Origin: Hemerocallis citrina
Lineage: Eukaryota; Streptophyta; Magnoliopsida; Asparagales; Asphodelaceae
Direction of reading: 5' to 3'
DNA: 64,000 nt
NCBI GenBank assembly: GCA_017893485.1
Contig: CM030368.1
Location: 178,370,504 to 178,434,503 of the forward strand
Shown here: one piece after another, positions 33,830 to 45,359 of the stretch
Numbering within the stretch: the stretch's first letter is position 1
Layout of the letters: the number at the start of each line of letters is the position of its first letter
Made by a program: the position numbers and the translations under genes
Notes under the pieces: generated by a model
Seen by the model: only the letters and a program-made list of their open reading frames with translations
Database searches by the model: none
Told to the model about the DNA's origin: nothing

Positions 33830-34384
33830 AATTGTTATAAAAAAAAGGGTTGGGTAAACCTGTGTGCACCAAATGAACTTCTGAAAAAGGATCTGGAGTT
33901 GATCTGCAATAGGAAGAAAAATGGCTCGAGGCGTGGGTTGCACTTTCTTTAAGAAACTATTTGGCCGATTCTAGAGATGAATCGTTGATCACCAAACACT
34001 TCACCCGGGATACAATGAGCTTTTGTCTACAGTGCTGTCAAATGTTCCAATAGCAGTACGTACCAACTTGTACCACACTGAGCAAAAAATTGCTCAACAA
34101 TTTGGAGAAATATTTTAGAAGAGATCAAGAATTTGTTTTTCCTTTTTTTTTTCTTTTCTGTATCATCTATGTAATATAGACCATATATTTATATCCAAAA
34201 ATAAAATGTTTTTCTTTCATTCTGATTGAATGCCATAACAACTAGACCATAAAGTTCCATAAAAATATTTTAATGATTTTACTGGTCAAAAAACTGGCTA
34301 GTAAGAAAGGAAACGTTTTTATTTTTAAAAAAAATATTTTTTTTCCAAGCGACCCCAAGACCCTAAGGCCCGGTCCAGTCATAG

Positions 34385-34422
<38 letters not shown>

Positions 34423-34533
34423 AACGTAGGAATTGAACTCCTAACCTCATGTGAACTCAAAGCTTTAACCGTTGGGTCATAAAACAATTTTGTAAATAAA
34501 AGTAGTGTTTTGAATGTATACTCAATTCCAACA
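33830..34533 (-). repeat. Leader and 5' LTR of the second copia element (LTR C)
   Basis: Ends CAATTCCAACA at 34533 (TGTTGGAATTG on the minus strand); includes (TG)n at 34390-34420. The inner LTR border cannot be fixed because the 3' LTR is truncated and no clear PBS is seen. Confidence 0.75.
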
Positions 34534-35258
34534 CTTTCTAGTAAAAATTGCAGGGAGTTTTTCTGTGTTGATAAGTAACTACTACATTAGGTGAACCTCG
34601 AGAAAAATCTTGTGTGTATATGTGTGGTTGTCTGCATTTGTTTCTCTTGAATTTCTCGTTTCTATTGTTTTCTATCTTTGGGTGGTTAGGTCTTTTCTGG
34701 GGGATGATCGAGATTAGGGCGAGCAGACGTGACTTGTTCTGTTGACCTCGATCACACCTCTATTTTGTCCATTTTGGGAGTAATTAGTTATACTATTTAC
34801 GTTTTTGTTCCCAGTATGAGATATGTTGTTTCTCATATCTTACCATAATGTTGTTTTCTTATTTATGTATTTTTTTGAAGGTATGAAAATCTTAGTTCTG
34901 AACGTATAGGATACATGACTATGATGCCCGTTCTACCCTACTGTTTTTGTTTCATTCATATATTTTAATCGAACACAATGCGCTTTTTCTAATCCCGCCA
35001 AGTAAGGCGCCACCCTCTCCCTCACCACCATCCCACTTCCCCCGCCAACCCACAACCTCTTAAACCTATCCCTCATCCTCCCAACCTCCTTACCTTTGCC
35101 ACCACCACCACATTAGCGACATCCTTATCCCTTCTTCTGCCCCACCGACCACCTCTTCGGCTCCACCAACACCTTTCAAGACTAGGACCTCATATTCGAT
35201 TCTGAATCCCAGCAATGCAACCAGAAAATTGTATTCGGGATCAAATAATCAACATTAA
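34534..35258. other. Flank F', duplicate of 24369-25097
   Basis: Same order and features, with scattered substitutions and small indels. No gene recognised. Confidence 0.5.
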
Positions 35259-35261
35259 TAA

Positions 35262-36045
35262 GAGCATCCATAGTGGTTTGGTATATTGCCATATTTTTTC
35301 ATTTTTTAGCAAATGAGGCGCTGCAGTGGTTTGCTATTTTGCCATTTTATTCATTTTTCACTGCAGTGTCGTGCTATATTTAGCACTGGATTTGGCAATA
35401 TGTATAATATAGGGGACGAAGCATGATGGTTCGCCTGTCGTATTTTAATATTTTTTTAAGAGCATCGGACGAAACATCATGTTTTATGTTTCTTCTAATG
35501 CAATAAGAAAATTTATTTAATTTAAAAAACCCTGAAGATGCAAACTTAGCTTGGACGAAACATGATGTTTCGACCATGAATTTAGAATATTTAATAAGTT
35601 AATTAAATCGTTAGTTAATTATACTTAATTACTTCATTAGCTTATTTAATAATTAATTAGTTAATTATCCTTAGGAGGTTTAATAAGGATTAGTGGGCTT
35701 TGGAAATGACCTGTTGGCTTAAAATTCGGCAAAATGTCCCGGACGAAACATCATTTCGTCCGAGACTTTTGCATTTTTGCAAAAAAGTCCGGGCGAAACA
35801 TGAGGGCAATTTTTTCCCCTCTCCAACGAAACATCTACGCAAAAAAAGTAATAAATTATACAAGATCAGCACACACACAAAAAAAAAAAATCAAAATTTG
35901 TATTTCGGACGAAACATCATGTTTCGTCAGTTCGATTTTTCCTCTACTTGGCTATTTTTTAGCATTTCACCACTACAACAAACATCGAAATTGTCATTTC
36001 TATTTTGACATTTTTTTCATTTTTAGCATGCCGTTGTGGATGCCC
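35262..36045. mobile_element. Palindrome-rich MITE, unit 1 (right copy)
   Basis: GAGCATCCATAGTGG ... GTGGATGCCC with TAA on both sides; the same palindrome set as the left copy. It has one extra palindrome near 35463 (GGACGAAACATCATGTTTTATG, one arm decayed). Confidence 0.75.
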
Positions 36046-36048
36046 TAA

Positions 36049-36898
36049 GAGCATCTACTATCGTTGTTGTTAAAATATGGGTATTTGGTAATTGGAAAAT
36101 AATAATAGGGGAGGTTCACTGCTATCACAAAAGCCAAAATTTGGCAAAAAAATAATAAAATATATAGACGAAAGAAGATCCTCCGTCTAATACTTATTTC
36201 AATATTTTTAATAGTAAAAATTTGAGCGACGGAAGATAAGATCATCTTCCGTCTGTCCAATTTTTTATAAAGAAAATTTATGTCAGACAGAAGATGATCT
36301 ACCAACTGTAAATTTTTTATTTTTATTTTAAAAGAAAAGTTGCCTAGACGGAAGATCATCTTCCGTTTGAGGCAAGTTTTTTTTTTTATTCTAAAATGTT
36401 TTTTAAACAAGAAAAAAAACACTCTTGGACGGGTGATCATCTTTCGTCAGATAGGTTTTTACATTTTTTAAAATAAATTTAAAAAAAAGTAAAAGAATAA
36501 AAGTAAGAGAGATGGAATAAGTTCTTCCTTCTCTCAACTTTTATTAATTTTTTAAAATAATAAAAGTTGAGAGACGGAAGAACTCTCTTCTTTTATTATT
36601 TTTTAAAATAATAAAAGTAGAGGACGGAAGATCTTCTTCCGTCTCTCAATTTTTCTTCATTAAAAGTTCGCAGACGGAAGAAGATCTTTCGTCTGTCGTC
36701 TATTAATTTTGAAAAAAATTCAGAGGTGGAAGAAGATCTTCCGTCTTCTATATTTGGCCATTGATATATTTTGCTGCTACATATATTAGTCAATTGTTTA
36801 TAACTTTTCTAAAAAATGAGTATTTAGCGAACGATAGTGGAAGCAAACTTGCTAGAATATGCATATTTAAACTTTTTAGCAAACGATAGTAGATGCTC
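36049..36898. mobile_element. Palindrome-rich MITE, unit 2 (right copy)
   Basis: GAGCATCTACTATCGTTG ... CAAACGATAGTAGATGCTC; left TAA intact, right TSD now TGA. The better-preserved termini confirm the family call for the left copy. Confidence 0.75.
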
Positions 36899-36901
36899 TG
36901 A

Positions 36902-37202
36902 GGGTTTGCTTTGAGTGAAGAGATGGAGTCATGAAGGCTTTAAACAACAATTGAAGGAGAACTTAGGGAGAAAGAAGAAGAAGAAGAAGAGTATTACAGT
37001 AGTTTCATAATTCAAAAAAGAAAAAGAAAAATAGAGGGTAAGTTGATTATTTTTCGATAGCCGAAAGTTTTGCAATTAAAGTGGTAAAAGTTTAAGAGTT
37101 TCATATATCTTGACCATCTCTTTATTAATCATATTCCTCTGACGTTTCCATTCCTTTTCTAGGTTGTCGATATGTTATTATTATGGAAATTGATCACAAT
37201 GA
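36902..37202. other. End of flank F'
   Basis: Duplicate of 26698-27001. It runs into the T run of the LINE tail. Confidence 0.45.
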
Positions 37203-37413
37203 TTTTTTTTTTTTGATTAAAAAATATGACCTCGTCATCGCTTCATTAATGATAGATTAATGAAACAAGTAGTTCAAATTACAAATTTCAAAAACCATAT
37301 TGAAATCTGTCGAAATCAGTCAAAAATGAAAGCGGGAAATACAAGAAGGAAATCTAAAGCATGAATGAAGATACACGATACGTAACCGGCCGTATCAACC
37401 CATGATCTGAAGC

Positions 37414-37836
37414 CTACTCCTCCTCACCCATCCGAAGCCTCTTCCTCATACCTGCTGATCCTGCCCAATCGAGAATGAGGGAAATTTTTTTATGCATCAT
37501 AACTGGAAATCTATGGTTAATATTACGGAAGCACAAGTCATTATGGCCTAGCCACAAGCACCACATAGTGGCTGCTACAGAGATTTTCCATGCTTTCCTA
37601 TCTTCTATCTTGACTCTATGTAATCTCCAACTACCCCAAACCTCGTAACTAGAGCTAGGACATTGTAGACACCCGAACCCTAGGCAGACTACCTCCCAAG
37701 CTAACCTAGCTTTAGGGCATAAAAAAAGTAAGTGGTTTGTGTCTTCGTCATCCTGATTACATCTACCGCAAGTGGAATTTATTGGTATGCTTCTTTTTTG
37801 AAGATTAGTCTTGGAAAGGATTGCGTCATTCTTCAC
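37414..37836 (-). pseudogene. LINE zf-RVT C-terminal domain
   Basis: CGRCNQDDEDTNHLLFLCPKA...W is the zinc-binding reverse transcriptase module (zf-RVT) of plant LINEs. It ends RKRLRMGEEE. The frame is separate from RT because of intervening stops. Confidence 0.85.
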
Positions 37837-39462
37837 TAATCACAGGAAAACTTTGACTTTCAGTGGAGCGTAAATGTCCCAAATAATGTCCATCTCTGAG
37901 CATCTCGTACCCCCGTCGTTCAGCCAATTGTACATGGATTTCACAGTGAATATTGCATTCGGGCCTAAACTCCAAACTCTCTCATCCTCCGCTTCGTTGG
38001 TGTAAATGCCCTCGGCTCTAATGAAGCTATTAAGTTTGTGTAGCTAAAAAATATTTCCTTGGGTCAGGTTGTAAGATACCTCAAGACTAAGCCTCTGATT
38101 GCGCCAGACGTCTGCAACGAGCGGTTCAGTGTTAACTGTGGCTGCAGCTGCCTCAGGAAAAAGACTAAGAAGAGTTTTGTTTCCGCACCATTTGTCTTTT
38201 CAAAATCTGGTATCTTTCCCTGTTGCCAATCCAACACTTAATGTTAATGTGGAAGATCTCTCCCACCTTTGCCACCCCTTTCTAGAGAAATAACGCTTTG
38301 CCTTGGCCTCCTTTCCCCCCAAACCTGTATTTCTTCCTTCTTCAATAGGTAGCAAAAGACTTGGACCACCAAATATTGTATTTGTTCATCATTTTCCACC
38401 ACCATTTACAAAGTAGTGCTTTATTCATATCTCTAAGATCTAAGACCCCCAGCCCTCCGAAATTTTTCTTCTTACAGACCCTTCCCCAATTAACAAGATG
38501 AAAACCTTTATTATTCTCGTTTGCCCCTTTCCACAAGAATCTTCTTCTACTTTTGTCTATTTTTTTGATCACCCATCTTGGAAATTCATACATTGACATC
38601 ATATAGACTGGGATGCTACTGAGCACCGAGTTCAACAGCGTTAATCTTCATCCTAGAGATAGGAAACGGCCCTTCCATCCTGACAACCTCTTGTCAATTT
38701 TTTCAATTAGCGGTTGCAAATCCTCACGCTCCATTGTCCCTAGTCTAATTGGCGTACCAAGATAGGTTAGAGGATAATCCCCGACCTCACAGCCAATCTA
38801 GTTACTGATACTCGAAACTGGGATGGATAGATATTCGCATAAAGGGATGATGCTGAACTTTGCTAAATTGACTTTCATCCAAGACCATGCCTCGAAGCAT
38901 TTAATAACCATGATCATCACACTTGCTTCTTCATTATTAGCCTATCCAAAGAGTAGAGTATCGTCCGCATACTGAAGAATTGAAATTGGCTATGTTATTC
39001 CTTTGACTGTGACTCCATTGATTGCGCTTCCTTCTCTGCCTCTGTTGATCATTTCAGCTAGCCCGTCTGCGATGATAGTAAATAGCATAGACGATAGCGG
39101 ATCTCCCTGCCTTAGTCCCCTGCGACACCTGATTTCTTTCCCGCGACAACCGTTTATCTGAACAAATGATTTCCCTCCCCTGAGACACGCTCTAATCCAG
39201 TTCCTCCATTTTGTTCCAAAACCTTTGAGTTTTAAAGCTTCATCCACACAGTCCCATTCAACCGAGTCGCAAGCCTTCATAAAATCCAATTTAAAAACAA
39301 ATCCGTCTGGTCTTTCCTTATGTACTCTGTACACAATTTCGTGTGCTGACGCAATACTATCCATAATATCTCTACCTTTGATAAAGCCACTCTGTGCTTC
39401 CCCTACCACGTCGCTAAGGTGTGGTGCTAACCTTTGCGCCAGAAACTTATCGACGATCTATA
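37837..39462 (-). pseudogene. LINE reverse transcriptase
   Basis: FLAQRLAPHL, GEAQSGFIKGRDIMDS, FVFKLDFMKACDSVEWD (usual AYDSV reads ACDSV), RRGLRQGDPLSSMLF, LQYADDTLLFG (catalytic box intact, about 38960), then shifts, and IPVYMMSMYEFPRWVIKKID...FLWKG and KKNFGGLGVLDLRDMN (38342-38635). Several stops make it inactive. Confidence 0.88.
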
Positions 39463-39593
39463 TTGGATATTGACCAATCACTTTCAATATTGGATATTGA
39501 CTTGTTATTTATGTGGTCCTTAAAAATTAAAATATATCGATTAATTAAAATAGTATTTAAAATTTTAAATCCTCTGTACTTGTAAAAATAAAA

Positions 39594-41041
39594 GACAATT
39601 TAGCAAATACCCCCATTCAAAATATAAAAACTAGTATATACCCCAACTATTTAAAAAAAACTAAGAAATACCCAAAGTTTGGACAGAACCGTTAAAATCT
39701 CCGTTAAGTGAACTCACGTGTGTCACATGTGATATGTAAAATGACATAAATACACACGCTAAAATGTATTTTAGCAAATGCCCCCATTCAGAATGTGGAA
39801 ACTAGCATAGGCCCCCACTATTTAAAAAAAAGAATATTTGAGCAAATGCCCTCATTCAAAATGCACAAACTAGCATATACCTCTATTATTAAAAAAAGTA
39901 AGAAATATCATCAGTTTGGACAGAACAATTTTAGGGTTTTGAATAGTATATAATATGTGTTTGTTATTTTGACAAAAAATATCAATGCCAGCATCAATGC
40001 TTTGTTTCCACATCTCAACTTGGGTGTTATTGAAGATGATACACATCCTAGTGTAACATTAGATAATACCATATTAACAATGTTCGTGAATAATACGTTA
40101 AATTCGCAAATTATTTACAAAGAAATAATTTGCCGAACAAATTCGCTAAATATTTGCAGGTTTGCATTTAATTCCCGCAGTTCGTGAATTATTCACAAAA
40201 ATCACGAATTATATGTTTCACAAATAATTTGGGAATGTCTTGCGAATTATAAAAGAAATATTTATTTATTTATATATATATATTTACTTAGGTGATGAGT
40301 ATTAACTACTTAGATGTATTAAATTTTGTATTTCTTTCTTCCTGAACTTTTGTTGATTTCTTTTCTTTGAATTTGCCGGATTTTTTTTTTATTTTCGAAT
40401 ATTAAATCTTGTCGAATTATTTATAAACGATAAATTTGTGACTATGGGTAATACACAAAGTACTATTGAACTTATTGTGAATGAAGATGATGGAAATGAT
40501 GATACACATTCTAGAGTGGAGCAAGAGACCACACAGTCTGTTGTAATAGATGATGGTACACAAGCTAGTGATGATGCACAACAATCTGTTGTAGTAGATG
40601 ATGATTTTTGTATTTTTTGGGGTCAAAATCTGACGTAGAACCTCTTTCCATTACATTATCATCAATACAGGAAGAAAGTTGCTTAGACTGAGTAACAACA
40701 CATAACACTCACATTTTTCACAATATATAACACTGAAATACTGGGGGGATATGCTAGTTTCTGCATTTTTAATGTGGGCATTTTCTGAAATATCCCAAAT
40801 ATCTTTTTTTTTAAATAGTGGGGGTATACACTAGTTTCCACATTCTGATTGGGGGCATTTTCTAAAATACATTTTATCGTGGGTATTTAGGTCATTTTAC
40901 ATATCACATGTGATGCACGTGTGTTTACTTAACAGAGATTTCATTGGTTCCATCTAAACTGGGGGTATTTCTTTATTTGTTAAAATAGTTGAGGTATATG
41001 CTAGTTTCCATATTTTGAATGTTGCATTTGCTAAATTATCC
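39594..41041. mobile_element. Element with about 300 bp terminal inverted repeats (MULE-like)
   Basis: 39594-39895 and 40739-41041 are inverted copies: AATTTAGCAAAT ends, then CCCCCATTC..AAACTAGCATATACCCCCACTATTTAAAAAA and ACATGTGATATGTAAAATGAC in the same order. Each arm itself holds two or three copies of the AGCAAATGCCCCCATTC module. The 840 bp interior has AATTCGTGAATTATTCAC-like small repeats and a 66 aa acidic plus-strand ORF (40438-40638). Long TIRs suggest Mutator-like, but no 9 bp TSD is visible. Confidence 0.65.
40438..40638 (+). CDS. Small acidic ORF in the long-TIR element, doubtful
   Basis: 66 aa, rich in Asp, Thr, Gln and Val with a repeated VVxDDGTQ/VVVDDD pattern. The nucleotide block GATGATACACATYCTAG also occurs near 40035, so the region is internally duplicated. 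No family recognised; it could be a captured exon or chance. Confidence 0.2.
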   Translation: MTMGNTQSTIELIVNEDDGNDDTHSRVEQETTQSVVIDDGTQASDDAQQSVVVDDDFCIFWGQNLT

Positions 41042-41386
41042 TTAAAATTAAGTGTAGGATACAGTTATATATGTAACTGTGGCCGTGAGTAGCAAAGGAT
41101 GACTGTCTGTCCATATCAATCCCCTAATGATCCAACTTAGAACTCCAAGAAAGCACTCAATCTTTAGAACTATATAATGTGCAGAGGCAGGCCAGAGAGT
41201 ACCTTTTTTTTGTCGATGAAGGAGAGAGTATCTTAATTACAACTCCGATAAAGCATGTTCCGCAACTCTTTGCATTATCATACATACGCTATAAATTAAA
41301 GGGTAAAAAAAAACTGTGCTGCAGTCATCCCTTTGATTCCAGTTTGATTCTTAACATAGTGAACGCGTGCAACATAACTCTTGTTG
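41042..41386. other. Spacer, nothing recognised
   Basis: No coding similarity and no clear repeat. Confidence 0.35.
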
Positions 41387-41978
41387 TGCTGATTTCGGTG
41401 TGGGAGCAAACAGATAATTTTTGAATTCTTCTAGAAACAATAAAAGGAAATCTGTTGACTTCTTGCCGGTGTTTGACTGTTTCTCGCCGCTGCCACTAAC
41501 CTGCAAAAAGTTCGAAATACCGGGATGGATCCTGGCGATGAATCCTCCGACGCTCAAGTCAGTAATCAAGAAGATTATGAAAGAGCATTTTGTGGAAAAA
41601 AATACTGATTACCTTCTTTATGGTGGGGGTCGAGGGGGTATTTATAGTCGCCTTTTGAGACGGTTTAGAGATAATCTTTTATTTCTATGTCTCGGTGTTT
41701 TTGGATAAGTTAGAGAGTTTAAATCGTTTCATGACAAACTGCCTCTTAGAGATAACCATGAATTTGAATTACCCTCTAAACGACTTGGGCTGGTTTGTAA
41801 TGGGCCGTCGCCCTTACCAGTAGGACATACCCGTTTTTGGGTCATTGGACTTGAAAAAGATCCAGTTCCCATTTTGGACCCGTTTATGGGTGAAATTACC
41901 ATTTTACCCCTGAGAGCTTCAAGATTCGTGTCGATACAAAGGCGGGAAGGCTGAGTGCACACGGAGGGGTGGTGCACA
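41387..41978 (-). repeat. 3' LTR of the Tat-like element
   Basis: Starts TGCTGATTTCGGTGTGGGAG and seems to end GGTGGTGCACA. Homology with 52195 onward is patchy but ordered. Outer limits are estimates. Confidence 0.6.
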
Positions 41979-42034
41979 ATGGAAGATTTTCCTATATATA
42001 TATATATGGTAAAAGGGATATGAGCAACATATAT

Positions 42035-42204
42035 ATGGTAAAAGGGATATGAGCAACTTGCTCATTTAGTAAATGAGCAATTGATTATATGGCATGCATT
42101 TGATACATTGGGCAACTAACCCTTTAAGGATTTTTCAATCACATGTATGCCACATCATTAATTGCTCATTTACTAAATGAGCAAGTTGCTCATACCCCTT
42201 TTTC

Positions 42205-42208
<4 letters not shown>
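42035..42208. mobile_element. Short hairpin MITE in a TA microsatellite
   Basis: Inverted ends of about 46 bp (ATGGTAAAAGGGATATGAGCAAC..., mirrored) around a 75 bp centre, with (TA)n on both sides. A partial copy of the left end (about 42007-42028) stands directly before it. Confidence 0.75.

Positions 42209-42248
<40 letters not shown>
42208..42248. repeat. (TA)n microsatellite
   Basis: Follows the MITE; the TA run also precedes it (about 41993-42007), so the MITE split one tract. Confidence 0.9.
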
Positions 42249-42251
<3 letters not shown>

Positions 42252-42334
42252 ATTAGTTATATGTGTATACCTAGCTTTTTACTTCATCACCCTCGATTGG
42301 TGGATCTTGTACATATATAGCTGTCCTAGGAGAG

Positions 42335-44290
42335 TTGTTGCAAACTTGTTGTTTGATCCTAATGAGTTTGTGGGGAAAGCTCTACAACGAAATTGAGCTT
42401 TGAACTTGTTGTTTGTTCTCAATAAGTTTGTAGAGACAACCCTTTTACTGAGTTGGTGTACAGCTCGCTATTTGACCCCAGCGAGTTTGGAGGGAACTCT
42501 GTGGCAGAATTGAGTGCAAACTTACTGTTTGACCCCAGCAAGTTGTTGCGGTAGGTCCAGGATGGAGTTGAACGTTTGAACCCGCCATTTGCGCCCGGCA
42601 AGTTTTGAAGCAACTCTGAGATAGAGTTGATGTAGAAACTGTTGTTTGTGTCTAACAAGTTTAGAGAGGCAACTTGTAGAAGGAGTTGGTTCAGAAACTG
42701 TCGTTTAACCCTGGTGAGTATAAAGACAACTCTGAGATAGAGTTGATGTAGAAACTGCCGTTTGACCCTGGCGAGTTTAGAAGAGATAACTCTAAGACAG
42801 AGTTGATGTAAAGCTTGTTGTTTGATCCAGCAAGTTTGGAGAGAACTTTGTGGCAGAGTTGGACGTCGGACTTGTTGTTTGTGCCTAGCAAGGGTGTAGA
42901 GAACTCTTGCGACAGAGTTAGATGTTTGGGCTTGCTGTTTGCACCCAGCAAGTTGGTGGTGGAACTCAGAGACAAAATCAAGCATTGAACTTGTTGTTTG
43001 TTCTCAACAAGCTTGTAGAGTCATCTCTTTGATTGAGTTGACATAGAAACTGCCGTTTGATCCCGGTAAGTTTGTAGGGAGAGCTATGAGATAAACTTGA
43101 GCTTGAACTTGTTATTTGGCCCCAACAAGTTTACAGAGGTAACTCTGTGACAGAGTTGCCCGATTTGAACCTACCGTTTGGGCCCGACAAGTTTTGAGGC
43201 AACTCTGAGATAGAGTTGATGTAGAGGCTGTCGTTTGACCCCGACGAGTTCAGAGAGAACTCTGTGATGGAGTTGTGTGTTGAACTTTTCATTTGACCCG
43301 ACAATCTTATAGTGATGATCATGAGACGAAGTCTGTCGTAGAGCTCCCCATTTTGATTATTGGACTCGCTGTTTGTGCCCAGCAAGTTTTGTAGAGACAA
43401 ACTTAAAGACGGGGCTGGAACTTGCTGTTGTGTCTAGCAAGTTTTGTAAAGAAAATTTTAGGCCAGTGTTGGATGCCAAGCCTTTTGCACTAAGATGAAG
43501 GGTTGTTAGAAAGACTCGAGCAAGTAGCGGGGTGCTGTACTCGTTGTTTGAGTGAGCGAGTTGTTAATGGAGCTCGTGCGTAAAGCAGGACATTGAACTC
43601 GTTGTTTGGAGTCACCAAGTTGTTTGGGAGAACTTGAGCGAAGACCAAGGCATCAAATTTGTTGTGTAGAGCCAACGAGTAGTTGACGGAGCTCATGCGA
43701 GGAGTGGAGCGTTGAGCTTATTGCTTAGAGCCAACAAGTAGTTGATGGAGCTCAAACGGTAAGCAGAGCGTTGAACTCGTTGCTCGGAGCCAACAAATTG
43801 TAGACGGAGCTCATGCGGAGAGCAGAGCGTAAAACTCGTTGTTCGGAGCCAACAAGTTGTACACGGAGCTCATGCGAAGAGCAGAGATAAAACTAGTTGC
43901 TTGGAGCCAACAAGCTATTTGGTGGAGCTTGAGTGAAGACCAAGGCATTGGACTTGTTGTTTGTAACCATCGAGTTTTTTGGCGGAGTTTGAGCAAAGTC
44001 CAAGACGTTGAACTCGTTATTTGGAGCCAACGAGTTGTTAATAGAGCTTAAGAGGTGAGCACAGCGTAGAACTCATTGTTGGGAGCCAACGAGTTGTAGA
44101 CATTGCTCATGCGGAGAGTAGAGCATTGAACTCGTTGTTCGGAGCCAACAAGTTATTTGGTGGAGTTCAAGCGCTGAGCAGAGCATAGAACTCATTATTG
44201 GGAGCCTACGAGTTGTGACCGAGCTCATGCAGAAAGCAGAGCGTTGAACTCGTTGTTTGGAGCTAACGAGTTATTGAGGGAGCTCGTTGC
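42335..44290 (-). repeat. Tandem stem-loop repeat array in the gypsy 3' region
   Basis: About 32 diverged units of roughly 60 bp. Each has a short inverted repeat: arm AACTYGTTG, loop TTTGGAGC or TTTGACCC, arm CAACRAGTT. Arm sequence varies from unit to unit, yet the two arms of one unit usually still match (42985 CTTGTTG/CAACAAG; 42930 CTTGCTG/CAGCAAG; 43225 CTGTCG/CGACGAG; 44005 ACTCGTT/AACGAGT). A 188-codon open frame on the element's strand (42985-42419) encodes a degenerate Leu-x-Gly-x-Asn...Asn-Ser repeat, probably a by-product. Long tandem repeats in the 3' untranslated part are known for Tat/Ogre-type elements. Confidence 0.9.
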
Positions 44291-45359
44291 TCGATGTTGA
44301 CGAGTAGTTGGCCGGAGGAACTCAAGTGGCGTGTGTAGCGCCGAACTCATTTTTAGAGTGAATGATTTGTGGATAGTCTGAATCTTCTTATATTGAATTG
44401 AAGTCACTTGTGTTTGATCAGCGTTGAGGTGATTCCATTCTTCTCTTTGCCGACAAATAGTTGTGTACATCGGATGAGGTCCCCCTGGATACTGATCTTG
44501 TTCTCCGTCGTGATACGATGTGCTTGACGGAGTTGGAACTCTTCCGTTTGCACGGCGTTTTAAGCGAGACGGAATTGGAGCTTGCTCAAGTGAAGGTGGT
44601 CGGATAAACCTGGAGCTTGCCTGCTTAAGGAGGACTTGTCTTGAATTTCATCATCAAGAGTTGAGGCCGCCCTATGGAGCTTTTAGCTGGTAGAAGGCTG
44701 GTAAAGAGGTTTGTTTACCTTAGGTAGAGCATTTCTTCAGTGTGTAGCTGGAAGAATAGCTTACATGACAGTTTGTCGTACAGTGTTCGCAAAACTTTTG
44801 GTAGCATTCTTAGACATGAAATGTAGACTCATTGTAATTCTGCTGTTGTAATGAGACTTGTAGTTTGTGGAATAAGAAGTCTTCTACGTGCCGGTGTCTG
44901 GTCCTGTGATTCACTGTCTTGGGGGTTGGCTAGTCGTATGAGCTGCTCTTGGGGAGAGTTAGACTCTAGACTTGCCATTTTGTATTTGTGGATGTTTATA
45001 GCGGTACTGGATCTGAACATATGGGTTTGCGATAGTTCTGTGATTTGGATAATTCTTTTCAGATGCTTGATCCTTGCTGTCATGGTTGATGTGCCATCGA
45101 CTGGGCTCTTTGTAGCTAAATAACAGGGTCTCAAGTCTATTGCGTATAGCAAACGAATTGCCGATGGTGTATGACGGAGTTTGGCATTGCTCCGTCTTGA
45201 ACTCAGCTAGTTGTAGGGACAACTCTGATGGAGAGTTATTTTCCAAACTTGCTGTATGGGTCTTCTAACAAATTGTGAGAGTCACATCGAGTGGAGAGTT
45301 GAACTCTAAGTATTGCTTTTTACAGGTGTTGCTAGAGTAACTGCGGTCCACGATTTCGG
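44291..45359. other. Gypsy 3' region, between arrays
   Basis: No protein family. Scattered fragments of the array consensus (ACAACTCTGATGGAGAGTT) continue at low density. Confidence 0.45.

Larger units (their letters stand above)
30871..33990 (-). repeat. Three tandem copies of leader plus gag (1050 bp period)
   Basis: The anchor GACACTTCCAACACTCGA occurs at 30871, 31921 and 32971, and TTAGGCATTACAGGGCAG at 31551, 32601 and 33651: spacing exactly 1050 bp both times. Each unit runs from the leader to the first half of the zinc knuckle. At the junctions the knuckle codons are fused to leader sequence (CCCGGGATACATGGGCGATGACAC). Only the rightmost unit continues into the genuine leader and LTR. 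Confidence 0.93.
37203..39462 (-). mobile_element. LINE (L1-type), 5'-truncated
   Basis: Minus strand. The T run at 37203-37214 is the poly(A) tail, followed by the 3' UTR. RT begins at the truncation near 39462 and zf-RVT ends near 37414. No clear TSD was found. Confidence 0.85.

Noticed and set aside
42419..42985. 188 aa repeat protein on the minus strand
   Set aside because: It is a translation of the stem-loop repeat. The frame is not kept along the array and neighbouring units read in other frames.
42335..44290. CRISPR-like regular array
   Set aside because: Repeats and spacers are both degenerate, unit length varies, and the array lies inside a plant gypsy element between gag/IN remnants and the LTR.
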